Source of the DNA: Stromatinia cepivora
Taxonomy: Eukaryota > Ascomycota > Leotiomycetes > Helotiales > Sclerotiniaceae
Assembly (NCBI GenBank): GCA_014898415.1
Contig: RCTD01000003.1
Coordinates: forward strand, 620,001 to 684,000
Length of the DNA stretch: 64,000 bases
Reading direction: 5' to 3'
Shown here: one piece after another, positions 52,027-64,000 of the stretch
How positions within the stretch are numbered: the stretch's first letter is position 1
Layout: every line of letters starts with the position of its first letter
Notes under the pieces: generated by a model
What the model was told of the DNA's origin: nothing
Database searches by the model: none
The model's input: only the letters and a program-made list of their open reading frames with translations
Program-made: the position numbers and the translations under genes

Positions 52027-53810
52027 GAAGCAAATATTATACTTATATCAATCCCAAGATTATTCTGAAAGAGTAAAGATACAATAAATTGCAAAACATT
52101 TCAAGAATTGATATATTTTTAGAATACTCAAAAATTATAAATAAATATATCAAAATATATTCTTTAAAATTAGATTATATATTTCGATTAAATAGAATAA
52201 TTATAAATGAATTTTATCGAAAAGAAAATTTGGATTTTAAATTAAGAAATTGTGAATCAAATTTATAAGAAATTAAGAATATAAAATCAAATCGAAGATT
52301 TCGTAATAAATCAATAATAAACAAAATACCTTTTTCATCTTCAATATCAAATATAATATTTATATCATTTTCGTTTCAAATATTCTCTTTAACAAATATT
52401 ATACCAAATTCAATGATTATATTAAATATTCTAATTGTCGAATTGAAATTAAATAAATTAGATATATCAATATCAATATATAATAAAGATGAATATAATA
52501 ATATCCAAAAAACAAATCAAGAATCTTTTTCTAAAAATATTTTAGATATCGAATTTATTATTCCAAAAATTCCAATTCAAAAATCAATTTTTGCAAATTT
52601 TGAATCTATATCGAAAACAAAATTTAAAATTGTTTTAAATTTTGTTGATAAATTTGTTTTAATAAAATCAAAAAGCAAAATAAATCCATAATTATTTGAG
52701 ATCAAATAAAAGGATATAATAGATCTTAAAAACGAATTCTTAAGATATCCAATATAAAAACAGAAAAGAAATATAAAACAAGATTCTGAAGAAGAATAAG
52801 AAAATAAGATTATAAAAATATTAATTGCAATATTTATATAAATCAAAATTCAAGAAAATATAGAATATATTATAATTATAATTCTAATTATTTATAAGAT
52901 AGATTCTTATATTAAAAATAAAATTGTTTTAGATTTTATAATTTCATTAATAGATATAAACAATATAGAAAATGTAATATATTCAGCTAAAGAAGTTTTG
53001 GGAATCAAAATATCAAGAATTTATAAGAAAATAATATTGGATCGAGAATATTCTAAAAAATAGAAGAAAATTATCTAAAAGAAAATTATATCTTTGATTC
53101 AAAATGGTATTTGGAAAGAATATATATTCCTTAAAGGAAGTAATTTGGTTTCAATGAAATAAATATTTATAGTTAAAATAAAGGATAACAAAATAGAATG
53201 ATTTAAGGCAAGATTAGTAGTTTAAGAATTCAATCAAATATTAGGAAAAGATTATAACGAAATATTTACATCAATAATAAAACTAAATATATTCAAATTA
53301 TTCCTAATTATTATTACAAAGGAAAATTTGGAATACTTATATTTCGATATCAAAAATATCTTTATTAAATTATACTTGAAGAAAGAGATTTATTTCGAAT
53401 CATTTTAAGATATTAAAATCGAAAAGGAATATATATTATAAGTTTTATAAAGTTTATATAATTTGAAATAAACTGAAAGAGATTGGAGTTTATTATTGAA
53501 AAAGGAACTTTTAGATATAAGTTTTGTACAAAATTTGACAGATCTATATTTGTATATATCCAAAGATTGTAATATAATATTATTGGTATATATCAATAAT
53601 ATCGTTATTGTATTATATATATCATTGCAAATCATTTGGTTCGATAAAAAGCTATCAATCTGTTTTAATATCAAGAATCTAGAGGAGATTAGTAAGATCC
53701 TAGATATTAGGGTTATTCGCAATAGAAAAGTGTATATATTAATTATAAACCAAGAAGAATATTTCGATGTTATACTAATCAAATACAGTATTACATATAG
53801 ACAACACAGG
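52027..53810 (+). repeat. Tandem duplication inside the copia pol gene, unit 1 (1,784 bp)
   Basis: GAAGCAAATATTATAC at 52,027 and GAAGCAAATGTTATG at 53,811 start two head-to-tail copies of the integrase-tail/reverse-transcriptase segment. Unit 1 stops within RT after YRQHREAN. Its RT box reads YINN (YVDD expected) near 53,588. Confidence 0.85.
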
Positions 53811-53906
53811 GAAGCAAATGTTATGTTTATATCAATTCCAAGATTATTCCGAAAGGGCAAAGATACAACAAGTTGCAGAACACTTCGAGAATTGATATAT
53901 TCTTAG
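53496..53906 (+). pseudogene. Copia reverse transcriptase fragment across the duplication joint
   Basis: A 136-codon open frame with LLVYINNIVIV and FNIKNLEEISKILDIRVI, the catalytic box and following helix of copia RT. It crosses the junction at 53,811 into the repeated integrase-tail sequence. Around 53,640-53,900 the DNA is noticeably less RIP-mutated than its duplicate. Confidence 0.8.
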
Positions 53907-56126
53907 AATATTCAAAAGTTATAAACAAATATATCAAAATATATTCTTTAGAATTAAATTATATATTTTAATCAAATAAAATAATTATAAATGAATCTTA
54001 TCAAAAAGGAAATTTAGATTTTAAATTAAAAAATTATAAATCAAATTTATAAGAAACTAAAAATGTAAAATTAGATCGAAGATTTCATAATAAATCAATA
54101 ACAAACAAAGTATTTTTTTTATTTTCAATATCAAATATGATATTTGTATCATTTTCGTTTTAAATATTCTTTTTAGCAAATATTATATCAAATTTAATAA
54201 TTATATTAAATATTTCAATTATCGAATTGAAATCAGATAAATTAGATATATTAATATTAATATATAATAAAGATGAATATAATAATATTCAAAAAACAAA
54301 TTAAGAATCTTCTTTTAAAGATATTTTAAATATCGAATTTATCATTTTAGAAATTCTAATCCAAAAATCAATTTTTGTAAACCTTGAATTTATATCGAAA
54401 GCAAAATTTAAAATTGTTTTAAATTTTATTGATAAATTTGTTTTAATAAAATTAGAAAGCGAAATAAATCTATAATTATTTGAAATCAAATAAAAAGATA
54501 TAATAGATCTTGAAAATGAATTTCTAAAGTATTTAATATAAAAACGGAAAAGAAATATAGAATAAGATTTTAAAGAAGAATAAAAAAGTAAAATTATAAA
54601 GATATTGATTATGATATTTATATAAATCAAAATTCAAGAAAATATAAAATATATTATAATTATAATTTTAATTATTTATAAAATGGATTTTTATATTAAA
54701 AATAAAATTGTTTTAGATTTTATAATTTCGTTGATAAATATAAACAATATAAAAAATATAATATATCCAATCAAAGAAGTTCTGGGAATCAAAATATTAA
54801 GAACTTATAAGGAAACAATATTGAATCAAGAATTCTTGGAGGAGGTTGATTGGTTAATAATAATGAATAATATAATAACAATATTATTCACTATTATTAT
54901 AGTGGAAGACTTAGTTATACAGCTTAAAAGAGTGATCGAATATATAGTGATTGAAGTCAAAATATGAGTGTATTGAATATTGAATTTATTTTGCTTGTTT
55001 TTCAGAAGAATTCTTTGAAGAAAATCTTCTTATTTATAATATTTGATAGGATTCTATGAAATTCTATAATATTCTATGATTATAAATAAGATCGATTTAA
55101 ATCGAATCTTATAGAATCATTTTATATAATGAAATGAAATAGTAACCAATAATATTTAATCTTAGAAATAAGAAAGTTCTATACGCTTCCATCACATTCT
55201 ATTCCATTATAAATCATTCTAATATGATATATGATCGAGATTTTGTATAATAATAAAATTTAATAATATTAAATTATATTATTAATATATCACGTGATCA
55301 TATAACCATCGGTTCGGTTAATATTATTAAGTGATTTAATAAACTTATTAGAAATTCTTATAAGAATATTCTGAAAAATGGAAGGAAGTTATTTAAAAAG
55401 AAATTATATTTTTGATTCAAAATGATATTTGAAAAGAATATATACTTTTTAAAGGAAGTAATCTAATTTCGATGAAATAGGTATTTATAATTAAAACAAA
55501 GGATAATAAGGTAAAACGATTCAAGGTAAGATTAATAATTCAAAAGTTTAATTAGATATTAGAAAAAGATTATAATGAAATATTTGTATCAATAATAAGA
55601 TTAGATATATTTAGATTATTTCTAATTATTGTTATAAAGGAAAATTTGGAATATTTATATTTCGATATCAAAAATGTTTTTATTGAATTGTATTTGAAGA
55701 AAAAGATTTATCTCGAATTATTTTAAGGTATTAAAGTCGAAAAGGGATATATATTACAAGCCCTACAAAATCTATATAGTTTGAAGCAAATTGGAAGGGA
55801 TTAGAGTTTACTATTGAAAAAAGAGCTTTTAGATATAAATTTTGTATAAAGTTTGGTAGATTTATATTTATATATATTCAAAGATTGTAATATAATATTA
55901 TTGGTATATATCGATAATATTGTTATTGTATTGTATATATTATTGTAAATCATTTGATTTGATGAAAAATTATTAATCTGTTTTAATATTAAGAATCTAA
56001 GGGAGATTAATAAGATTCTAAATGTTAGAGTTATTCGTGATAGAAAAGTGTATATATTAATTATAAATCAAAAAGAATATTTCGATATTATATTAATCAA
56101 ATATAGTATTATATATAGACAATATC
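53811..56126 (+). repeat. Tandem duplication inside the copia pol gene, unit 2, split by a 529-bp repeat
   Basis: The second copy of the 1,784-bp unit is interrupted at 54,834-55,362 and continuous into RNase H. Its RT box reads YIDN near 55,900. Confidence 0.82.
54834..55362 (-). repeat. 529-bp dispersed repeat, copy 2, with TSD AGAAT
   Basis: The flanking AGAAT repeats lie at 54,829-54,833 and 55,363-55,367. Unit 1 of the duplication (near 53,040) gives the empty site, so it inserted after the tandem duplication. It contains CACGTG at 55,291-55,296. The ends (TCTTGGAGG ... TTCTTATA) are not clearly TG..CA, so solo LTR versus another element type is open. Confidence 0.85.
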
Positions 56127-56169
56127 AAATCAAGAAATTGCTAATAATGGATTATATCTATTTTCGGTT

Positions 56170-56920
56170 AGTAATCGATAATAATGAATTAATAGATATA
56201 AATAAATATCAATAACGAATAGAAAATATAATTCATTTAATAATATATATTCGATCAGATATAACGTTTTTAATTGAAAGATTTTCACAATTTATAGTAA
56301 AACCAATAAAACATTATATTATAGTTTTAAAGAATCTGATGCGATATCTATGATCAATAATCAAACAGAAGTTATGGTTCGGATTAAAGAGAATACAATC
56401 TGATATCTATAAAGAATATAATATATTTGATAATATAATAAAGGTATATATAGATATAAATTGAATTAGTGATAAATATAATTGGAAAAGTGTTTTAGGG
56501 GGAGTTGTGATATTTTATAAAGGGCTTATATTGTGGGTTAGTAAGAAATAAATATTTGTGGTTATTTTTAATGTAGAATCAGAATATATTATAATAATAA
56601 TATTTATTAAATAAGGGAGATGGATTATATAAGTATTTAAAGATTTATTTAGATTAAGTTATATTGGAAAGAATAGAGATATGGTTTAGATGTTTAGTGA
56701 TAATCAGAGTATTTTAGTTTTAATCAAGAATCTATATTTGTATGAATGATTCAAATATATAGATATCAATTATTATTTCATTAGGGATTTGATAGAAAAA
56801 AAGAAAATCGTTATTAGTTATATCAATATATATGATATGGTTGTTGATGGAATAATGAAGTTTTGTGTAAAGATTGTTTTCGAAAGGTTCAAGAAAATGT
56901 TAGGATTAGTAGTTTAAAAA
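56170..56920 (+). pseudogene. Copia RNase H remains
   Basis: The translation gives RSDITFLIERFSQF-like, GGVVIFYKGLILWVSKK, NVESEYI, MFSDNQSILVLIKN and YIDINYYFIRDLIEKKKI in order: the complete copia RNase H module with several stops. Confidence 0.88.
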
Positions 56921-57145
56921 AATCGAATAGGATATCTTCAATGAAGGAGTATTGGAAATGAGGTTATTATAGAATTAGAATTGAGATTATATGATTACAA
57001 TGATACATAAACTATATTAGGGATAATCTTAATTCTATTCCTATTAGAATTATATATCCTTAGTTCAATTTATATAGTCAACAATACTACTACTTCCTGC
57101 ATCAAAAGTTAACATTTTCGAATATTAGACTGAATTCAGTTATAT

Positions 57146-57440
57146 TGTGAAAGAGGTAGGTCGAGATACATGCGTCCCGATAGTACGCTGCAAAGGGAAA
57201 TGGGAATTGGAATTGATCAGATTATATTGTAAAGATTTCAAGTAGTAAAATTAATAGATTTAAATAATGATTTGGATTATATATAAATGAAGTATAAAAA
57301 GATTAATAGAAAAACGATTGATTTCTTTTAAGGAAAGGGGAGTAGAGTCTTTTTTTATATTTAATTATAAAGAGTTATATAATTATATAGTTATGAATTA
57401 ATTATATATTAGATTTTAATATCTCAATTTTCTTATATTT
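57146..57440 (+). repeat. ~295-bp dispersed repeat, uninterrupted copy
   Basis: It matches the repeat at 15,358-16,104 in inverted orientation and lacks the TRIM. The first 100 bp (TGTGAAAGAGGTAGGTCGAG, CGTCCCGATAGTACGCTGC) are among the least RIP-mutated bases on this flank. Confidence 0.75.
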
Positions 57441-59270
57441 TTTTTTTCCCGGAATATATATTCTATTTAGTTTTAGAATAGTTATAAAAGATAAAAATTA
57501 AAGAGATCAAAAAACAATTAGGTTAGGGAAAGTCAATTAAAGTATTAGCAAATTAAGATGGTGAACAATTTTTAAGATTGTTTTAAAAAAAATAATATAT
57601 TCCAGGTTTTCATTGGTTTAAATTTGTTTCTATTGTTTCTTTATTAAATTCGATAGGAGTTTCAAATTCCTAAGAAACATTTTCATTATTCTTTTTATTT
57701 CTGGCCTTTTTTGGATGTTTAGCTGGATACCTTATAATGGATTTTGTGTTTATAATCAGACTTTTTGATGATTCCTGAATACAATTTGAATAGCGAATAG
57801 GGATTTTTGGTATTATAGGCTTTTACTTAATATTAAAAGAGTAATCCTTTTTTTATTATTAGATTTTGCAAAAGGTTTCTTTATTAGAAGATGATTCATT
57901 TGTTCTTTATTTGATTTATGATCTGTATTAGAGATTAAAGTGATATTTTGTATTTCAAAAGGTTCAATTGAGGATGGATTGAATAGTATTATAGGTTGAT
58001 TTTGAATCGGTTTTTGTTTTGCGATTTCTTTTCCTTTTTTAGTAAACTTTTTTGATATAGATTGAGGTTTTCTAATAGGGGATTCTTCATCAATTAGATT
58101 TATAATTTCTTAATTGCCAATGTTTTCTTTATCAAGGAATTCATTATTTTCGAAGTTTTTATTATAAAAAGCTTTTTGCTTTTATAAAGGTATATTATAA
58201 TCTGCAAATAATAATCGATTTTTTTATTATTTTTCCTTATTTTGGAATACTTTAAATTGAATAGTCAAATCCGTTATTATAAGATTATATTATCGTTTAT
58301 ATTAGAATTCGAATTCATTATTGTTGGTTTCGAATAATCTGTTTGTTATTCTTTTAATAATATTAAAATCCTAAGATAAGTATTCTAAAAGAGTTATAGA
58401 AAGATAATTTTATAAAACAAAATTGATATTAAAAGAAAAGGGTCGGAGGATATAAAGATCTTTTTTATTAAATTCATTTAATTCAAAAAGAACAATTTGA
58501 TTTTGAAGAGATCTTTAAAGATTTTCGTAAAAATTATTATCCTTTATATTCTTTTCATTTGAAATTACAATTAGATAAAAGATCGGTATCAAAATCGATT
58601 TATAGGATCTAGAAGAACCAATATATTTCAAAATAGTATTTAATTATATTATAATTGTTCAGGATTCAGGTTTAACCAGGGTCCTTTAACGAAATTAATT
58701 CTTTCGTTTGATTTTCTGAAAAGTTTTCTTTCTTATTATTTAATCAAGATTATATTATAGTTAATAGATGAAAAAGTACTTTTTTAGAAGTTCCCGAATT
58801 AAATTGTTATTATTATTTAGTTTATAAGGAATAAGGATTTGATACTTTTTATAGGAATTTTTAATTGATTTCTTTGATTTAGGAAAATTGATTATAATAG
58901 TTATTCTTTTTGAAGTTTTTTCTTATTTATTTTTAGAAGTTAGATAAAAAAGATCAAAGAAGGAATAATAAAGATTAAACTTTTTATTATAATTAGGAAA
59001 ATATAATATAAGTAAAATATTAATATAAAACAGAATTTTTATTTTTTTGAATATAGATAATAATATATTATAAAACAGAATTTTTTATTTTTTTGAATAT
59101 AGATAATAATATATTATAAAACAGGATTGTATTTTAAGAGAAATTGAATGATTGAAAAGTAGTAATTCGGGAGCGGGTTTTCTTTAAAGATTCCGCGGAA
59201 ATATTATTCGTAAATAATGAGAATATTTTTGTAAACATTTTGCAAATCGAATTCATTTTTTTGTTCGAAG
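57441..59270. other. Unassigned AT-rich relic
   Basis: Minus-strand translation is Lys/Asn-rich with several frames of 30-50 open codons (around 57,700-58,080) but nothing recognisable. It includes a 51-bp tandem duplication at 59,018-59,125. Confidence 0.4.
59018..59125. repeat. 51-bp tandem duplication
   Basis: TATAAAACAGAATTTTT ... GAATATAGATAATAATAT occurs twice head to tail, with the start of a third copy. Confidence 0.9.
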
Positions 59271-60263
59271 ATATATTGAAACAAAATCATTCATTAATCC
59301 GAATAATACGATCTTATATTTATATAATCTGTATCGGATTCGAAAGGTAATATACTCTTCCGAAATAGAATCTATTCTTATATAATAAAAAGCTTAATGA
59401 ATATTGAGTTTGATAAAGACCTTAATACCGGAAAGTCAAGAAAGCATTTCGTCGATCAAAAAGAAGGGATATCGATCTTTATATATTAAGGAATTCAATA
59501 ATCTAAAGTTTATATAGAACTTTAAATTATTATTGAGTTTCTTGATGAATAAGATGGATGCAGTATAAAGGGCTTAATTAGATTTAATGAAATCTTTATT
59601 AAAATTATTTATAATATATTCTTTAATAATTTCCAATTGTTCTAAGAATATCTTATAAAGCGGGTTATAATACAAGATTTGTTCTCCTTCATCTTCCAAT
59701 ATGATTTTATGATTATAAGATTAATTAGAAAGTAAAATATTTGATTTATATTTAAAAAAAACTTAATGATATTATCGATATTCAAATAATATTTCAGATT
59801 CTGAATCGATTTCGGTTAATACTCGATTAAGTTTTTCTTGAATTTTTGTATTCTTGAATTCGATCAAAATAATCAATATTTTTTTTTTTGTATATCGTTT
59901 ATTTTGTTGAAAGTTTATTATATTATCAAGTTTTTTCAAAATAATAATAAAAAGTTCAATTTGTTCGTTTTTTTTTTTGCATTCTAATTAGAACTTATCG
60001 GATTTGAATATATATAGATCGAAAACTTTGGGTGATATATAGGGAAGGCATTTATAGATCTATAATAATAGTATAATTGATTAGGAAAAAAATGGATTGA
60101 ATTTGAAAGGAATTAGGGCTTCTTTCTTTTCAATAAGAGTTTATATTGCATTCATATTTGAAAGTTTTTGTTGTATATTATCAACTATAATTAATCTATT
60201 CAATTGTAAATCTTTTCGATTCTAATATTCTTTGAATTGATTATTTTGTTGATCAATATCTTA

Positions 60264-60740
60264 TTAAGTTAATCGATCAATCTTCCATTTGCAAAAAGAT
60301 AATTGAATAACGAAGAGATTATTCGAATAGGAAATAATATAGAGTTTTTCTTTAAGCCATTCGAAATATCGATTAAAGTAATCGAATTTCGCTTGAATTT
60401 CTGATAACCAAAGTTTATCTAAAATAATATTATAACTCCCTAATTCAATAATAAGGAAAAGGACAAAAGATTGTTTATAATTATCGATTATTAAATTAAA
60501 GAATATAAAATAAATAATAGTATAGTTTTGTATATTATTATATTCTTTAATTTCGATTGAAACTTCAAGTAGTATAATTCTTGATTTAAATATAGGAAAT
60601 AAATAAATAAGGAGTATAATATTAATAAAAGTGAATTTATTTGTTTTAAAATCAATAAATATTTTTGATCGATAAATATAATTATTTTTCGAAAGGTTAT
60701 AAAAAAGGATAAATATTTCTCCTTTTATAAGCTTTAACAA
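60264..60740 (-). pseudogene. Gypsy protease-region remains (relic B)
   Basis: A 158-codon stretch, the longest open piece of this gypsy family here. It fits the retropepsin region: a NYIYRSKIFIDF segment after the decayed catalytic site (LFYNLSKNN where LIDSGAT-like sequence is expected), SRIILLEVSIEI, and the flap/NIILDKLWLSE end. The catalytic Asp is not preserved. Confidence 0.7.
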
Positions 60741-61915
60741 ATCAAGAAATCTTATATCCTATATAACATTTAAAATAAAGATAAAATCTAAATGTTTGAT
60801 TTTAAATGCTTTTTTTTCTTTTAAATAGATATTCTGTATAATTTTAATTATAACTTTTAAATTGAAGTTTTCTTTAACATTCTGATATTCTTCGAATTCT
60901 TTTGCTTTTTCTTATATTATCTCGATTTTATTGAAGTTATCAATACAAAATATCGATATATATACTATTTTAGAAGAAAAAGAAAACGATGAATATTTGA
61001 AATTCGAATAATTATTGGATACAATAGGATTAATATATCTGGAAAAGGTATTCCAAAATAAAAACAATTTCGGGAATATAAAGGTTCCAAAATTGAAATT
61101 GTTAAAATTTTGAAAGAATTGTAAACAGTTTGTAATAATTATTGATTTATAAATAATTATAAAAGCTTCTTATTTAATATAATATCAATTTCGTTTTTAT
61201 AATAAAATTTTATTTTGATCTATTTTAGTAAATATATTTATAAATTCTTTTGTAATTTTATAATCCTTAATAAATATTATTATTGTTTATAAAAGAAAAT
61301 CGGAAATCTTCTATTCGAAATTCCTAAATAAAATTTTATCATTAATAATTTCTATTTAGATAACAAATAATTTAAACTTCCTATATCATTCTAAGAAATT
61401 GCTATATCAAATCGTATTAAGTATAACCCATATCTTATATTGAAAACGAACATCATCGATTTCGATCGGATTCCAATAAATCGTTATAAATTGTTTGATT
61501 AATTCGAATACTATAAATCAGAATATTTATATATAAAGAGTATAACAATATACTTATACTTCCGATTCGGTTTGATCGATTATATATATACAATATTATA
61601 TTTTACTCTTAAATAATATAATATATAATTCGAATCATTCTATAACCAATAATTACCATAAATTAACTTTAAATTCAATATCATCGTTAAGTTTAATAAT
61701 AAGATTTATAGGTTTTGATATATATATATTCGCTGTGAACTATAATTAATATAGAAATATGATCTTGATCAATTAAATTGATTTTTTGAATAAAAGAATC
61801 CCTGATTATTAGATGAATCATTATTTTTTAAAAGGAAAAAAGAATTATCGAAGAACCCCGGATAATCAGATCGTTTAATCAAAGTTTTCTTTCTTTGATT
61901 TCGGGATCTTCGAGT

Positions 61916-63590
61916 TGTGACGAACCCAACAAACGTTTAGAGATCAACCTTAGAATTAAAAGCTATAAAACTAAAGAGAGAATACTATAAAACTATATAT
62001 ATGATCGACTCGAAACTTAATACTGTATTAACCCGATCAAACGCGATCATATATATTTCGTAACATTACCCCCCCTTTTTGAAAAATTCATTTCGAATTT
62101 ACTTTAAACAAATGAATTAAATACAAAATAATCACTAATTATCTTCTTTTAAAAATATCTGATGCAAAGTATACATTACAGCTAACGAATATGTATCCAT
62201 TGTACCATATGTTTCCTCCAAATGATCTTCAAAATATCGATTATTGATTATCTCTCCTAGATCTTTATCATTGTCATTTTCGAGCTCAATAGTTAATATA
62301 ATAATTAAAATAGATTCTTATCGATTTTAGATTCCTTAATATAGATTTAATGAATAGGTTTATATTTAATAGAAAATACTTTTATATTATATATATTTAT
62401 TTTGTTTATACAAAAGAGTTCTTTCAAAAAGGGAAAACTCAAGTATTTGTATACAAAGTAAAATCAAAATACAATTAGGTTTATTCAATTGGATATCAAA
62501 AAAGCTAAAAGTATTAATAATATTAAGATTGTTAATATCCATTGGATTATGATTTCGAGAATGGGATAGATTCTATAATATATATAAGGTTCTAAGTTTA
62601 TTAGAATAGAATAATATAAAGAATCCATTTGTTGTATAAATAGTTAATTGTTATATAATCTAAATAAAATCGGGATAAAAATAGAAAAAAGAAAGTTATT
62701 GAGAAAGATAATTTCTAAAAATAATATTGAATCCATTACAAAAGGTTGAGATTTTATTCGAATCAGGTTAATTCTGATCTTTAGTTTTGTAAAAAGTTCT
62801 TTCGAATTTTGTAATATAAGTATATAGAGAATCGATTCTTTATTTGAAAATAAATAACTTGTCTTCAACTTCTTGAACTTTATTCGGATTATTGTAAATA
62901 TATATAAATTGATTTAGGATTATTATATAATCTAAAGGAATGTTTTGATTAAAAAAAGAAAGCTAAAGTAGTACTATAATTTATATATAAGATTCGAGAT
63001 TAAGATAAATATAATAAAATTGAGTTATAAAATCGCCAATTACAATACCGTTTATTTATAGTTTCGTTCGAATCAAAGGAAACTAAATATCGAATTTTTA
63101 AAAGTTATCATTAAACTTTTCAAAATCAAGGAGAAAGGATTTCGGATGAAAAGGAGTATAAACAACAAAAGTATATTCAAGAATCAAGAAGTATAAGAAC
63201 AAGATTTCATCCCATTGATGAATCATTTCGTTACAAAGTTTTACAATCGCAAAGTTTATCGAATCATAATCTATAGTTTAGAAATTAAGGATAAAAAAAA
63301 AACAACATTTTTGAATAATATCAAAAAGATCTATATACAAGCGAAAGAACAAAAGTATATACCTAAACAGAAGCAAACAGAATATATATAAATATATACA
63401 AATATTATTCCATTTCTTATTTGAAAAAAGCTTTTAATAATATAATGAATCCAATAAACGTTTAAAGATCAACCTTAGAATTAAAAGCTACAGAGCTAAA
63501 AAGAGAGTGCTACAAAGCTATATATATGATCGACTCGAAGCTTAGTACTGTACTAGCCCGATCGGACGCGATCACGTGTATCTCGTGACA
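61916..63590 (-). mobile_element. Gag-only LTR element (TR-GAG-like, 150-bp LTRs), TSD YGAGT
   Basis: The LTRs 61,916-62,065 and 63,441-63,590 are 150 bp each (TGTGACGAAC ... CGTAACA). The target repeats are CGAGT at 61,911-61,915 and TGAGT at 63,591-63,595, differing by one C-to-T, and gypsy A gives the uninterrupted host sequence. A run AAAAAGGGGGGG on the minus strand (about 62,069-62,080) is the polypurine tract beside the 3' LTR, so sense is minus. The 1.4-kb interior encodes only Gag remains. The right LTR keeps CACGTG at 63,573-63,578. Confidence 0.87.
62640..63240 (-). pseudogene. Gag remains of the Gag-only LTR element
   Basis: Minus-strand translation shows NPNKVQEVEDKLFIFK, RIDSLYTYITKFERTFYK and a NGFNIIFRNYLSQ segment, the retrotransposon Gag core (helical, with a YITKFE motif) typical of gypsy elements. 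Stops replace Gln and Trp codons. No protease, RT or integrase follows before the 3' LTR. The 74-codon open frame at 62,868-62,644 is a frame-shifted shadow of this. Confidence 0.65.
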
Positions 63591-64000
63591 TGAGTTTGTT
63601 TAAATAAAGATCCTTAGATTTCGATTAAAGGAATAAAGGGAATCCTAGATATTATTATTAATCTGGATATTTATATAAATATCATTTAAAATTCAAAAAA
63701 AGATTGTATTGTTGTAGAACTTGTTATCATTATAGTTTTCAATTGTCGATTCTTTCTTTCAAATTTATAATCATTGTATAAAGATCTTGTAATTATAATA
63801 ATGATTCAGAAAAAGCAATTGAATTATTAAAAGTATCGATTTATATATTAGAATTTTCTTTTTATCAATTTTCTTTTTTCCAATAATAATATTATCCAAT
63901 CCTGTATTTATATTTTCTTCGAAAGATTGTTGAAATAATTGAGGAGAAGGAAAAGATTCTTTAGAATATATTTTCGAAGATTCGAAACATATAGAAGAAG

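Larger units (their letters stand above)
49321..57114 (+). mobile_element. Copia retrotransposon, second family (165-bp LTRs), TSD TTTTC
   Basis: The LTRs 49,321-49,485 and 56,950-57,114 are 165 bp each (TGTTGGAAATGAGG ... AAAAGTTAACA). The target repeats TTTTC at 49,316-49,320 and 57,115-57,119 are exact. Domains in order are protease end and pre-integrase (50,991-51,480), integrase (51,483-51,758), reverse transcriptase (twice, because of a tandem duplication) and RNase H (about 56,170-56,920). It ends in the expected purine tract GAAGGAG before the 3' LTR. The left LTR keeps CACGTG at 49,359-49,364. RIP stops and Asp-to-Asn changes have inactivated it. Confidence 0.94.
59271..64000 (-). 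mobile_element. Ty3/gypsy retrotransposon relic B, split by a Gag-only element
   Basis: Inverted homologue of relic A. Reading on the minus strand from the right edge, 63,830-63,591 matches A 360-554 and 837-900. After the nested element it resumes at 61,915 and matches A through the protease (60,740-60,264) to RT. B extends further into RT than A (IDEMLSxLSGIKVF, SEEYITFRIRYRLYKYKIVLFGL), stopping near 59,271. It lacks the solo LTR that interrupts A. Its own LTR is not in the window or not recognisable. Confidence 0.82.

Overview
This window is nuclear DNA of a filamentous ascomycete (Pezizomycotina). It is an AT-isochore with one small gene island. The evidence is short spliceosomal introns (50-77 nt, GTRAGT-type donors, CTAAC/CTTAC-type branch sites), TATA boxes with CT-rich leaders, fungal LTR-retrotransposon families, and very strong C-to-T/G-to-A decay of the repeats at CpA/TpG. 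That decay is the signature of repeat-induced point mutation (RIP). Species and class cannot be fixed from the sequence alone; the gene families look like those of Leotiomycetes, but that is recollection.

Layout. 1-18,000: RIP-degraded elements, namely a copia Gag scrap, a Ty3/gypsy relic (A) split by a solo LTR, a complete 8.3-kb copia relic (4,986-13,278, minus), further solo LTRs, two TRIMs (445 and 429 bp) with exact target-site duplications (TSDs), and a pogo/Fot1-like DNA transposon with 41-bp terminal inverted repeats (TIRs). 18,004-26,850: a GC-balanced island with six genes. Three near its left edge (18,262-19,204; 19,870-20,451; 20,755-21,264) each carry one in-frame stop of the CAR-to-TAR type expected from RIP leakage. 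The next three look intact: a five-exon small secreted protein (21,681-22,629, minus), a single-exon LRR-like protein (23,260-24,441), and a secreted Ser/Thr-rich mucin-like protein (24,887-26,760). 26,850-64,000: a non-autonomous LTR element with a minisatellite (27,232-29,167), an unassigned AT-rich block with a 152-bp (AAT)n, a copia copy (32,848-41,540) split by a nested Ty3/gypsy element (33,661-40,034), a third copia copy in opposite orientation (41,541-48,280), a second copia family with intact TSD (49,321-57,114) holding a 1.8-kb internal tandem duplication, and a second gypsy relic (B, minus, ~59,270-64,000) interrupted by a Gag-only LTR element (61,916-63,590).

How it fits together. 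The repeats are dead: reading frames are full of TAA/TAG and catalytic Asp/Cys/His codons have become Asn/Tyr. They still record insertion order through TSDs and empty sites seen in sister copies. Several LTR families share CACGTG palindromes, and the TRIMs share a primer-binding site with the 311-bp-LTR copia, which suggests a donor-parasite relationship. Two probable secreted-protein genes inside a RIP-mutated isochore, next to three genes apparently killed by RIP leakage, match the arrangement known for effector loci in plant-associated fungi. That functional reading is inference.
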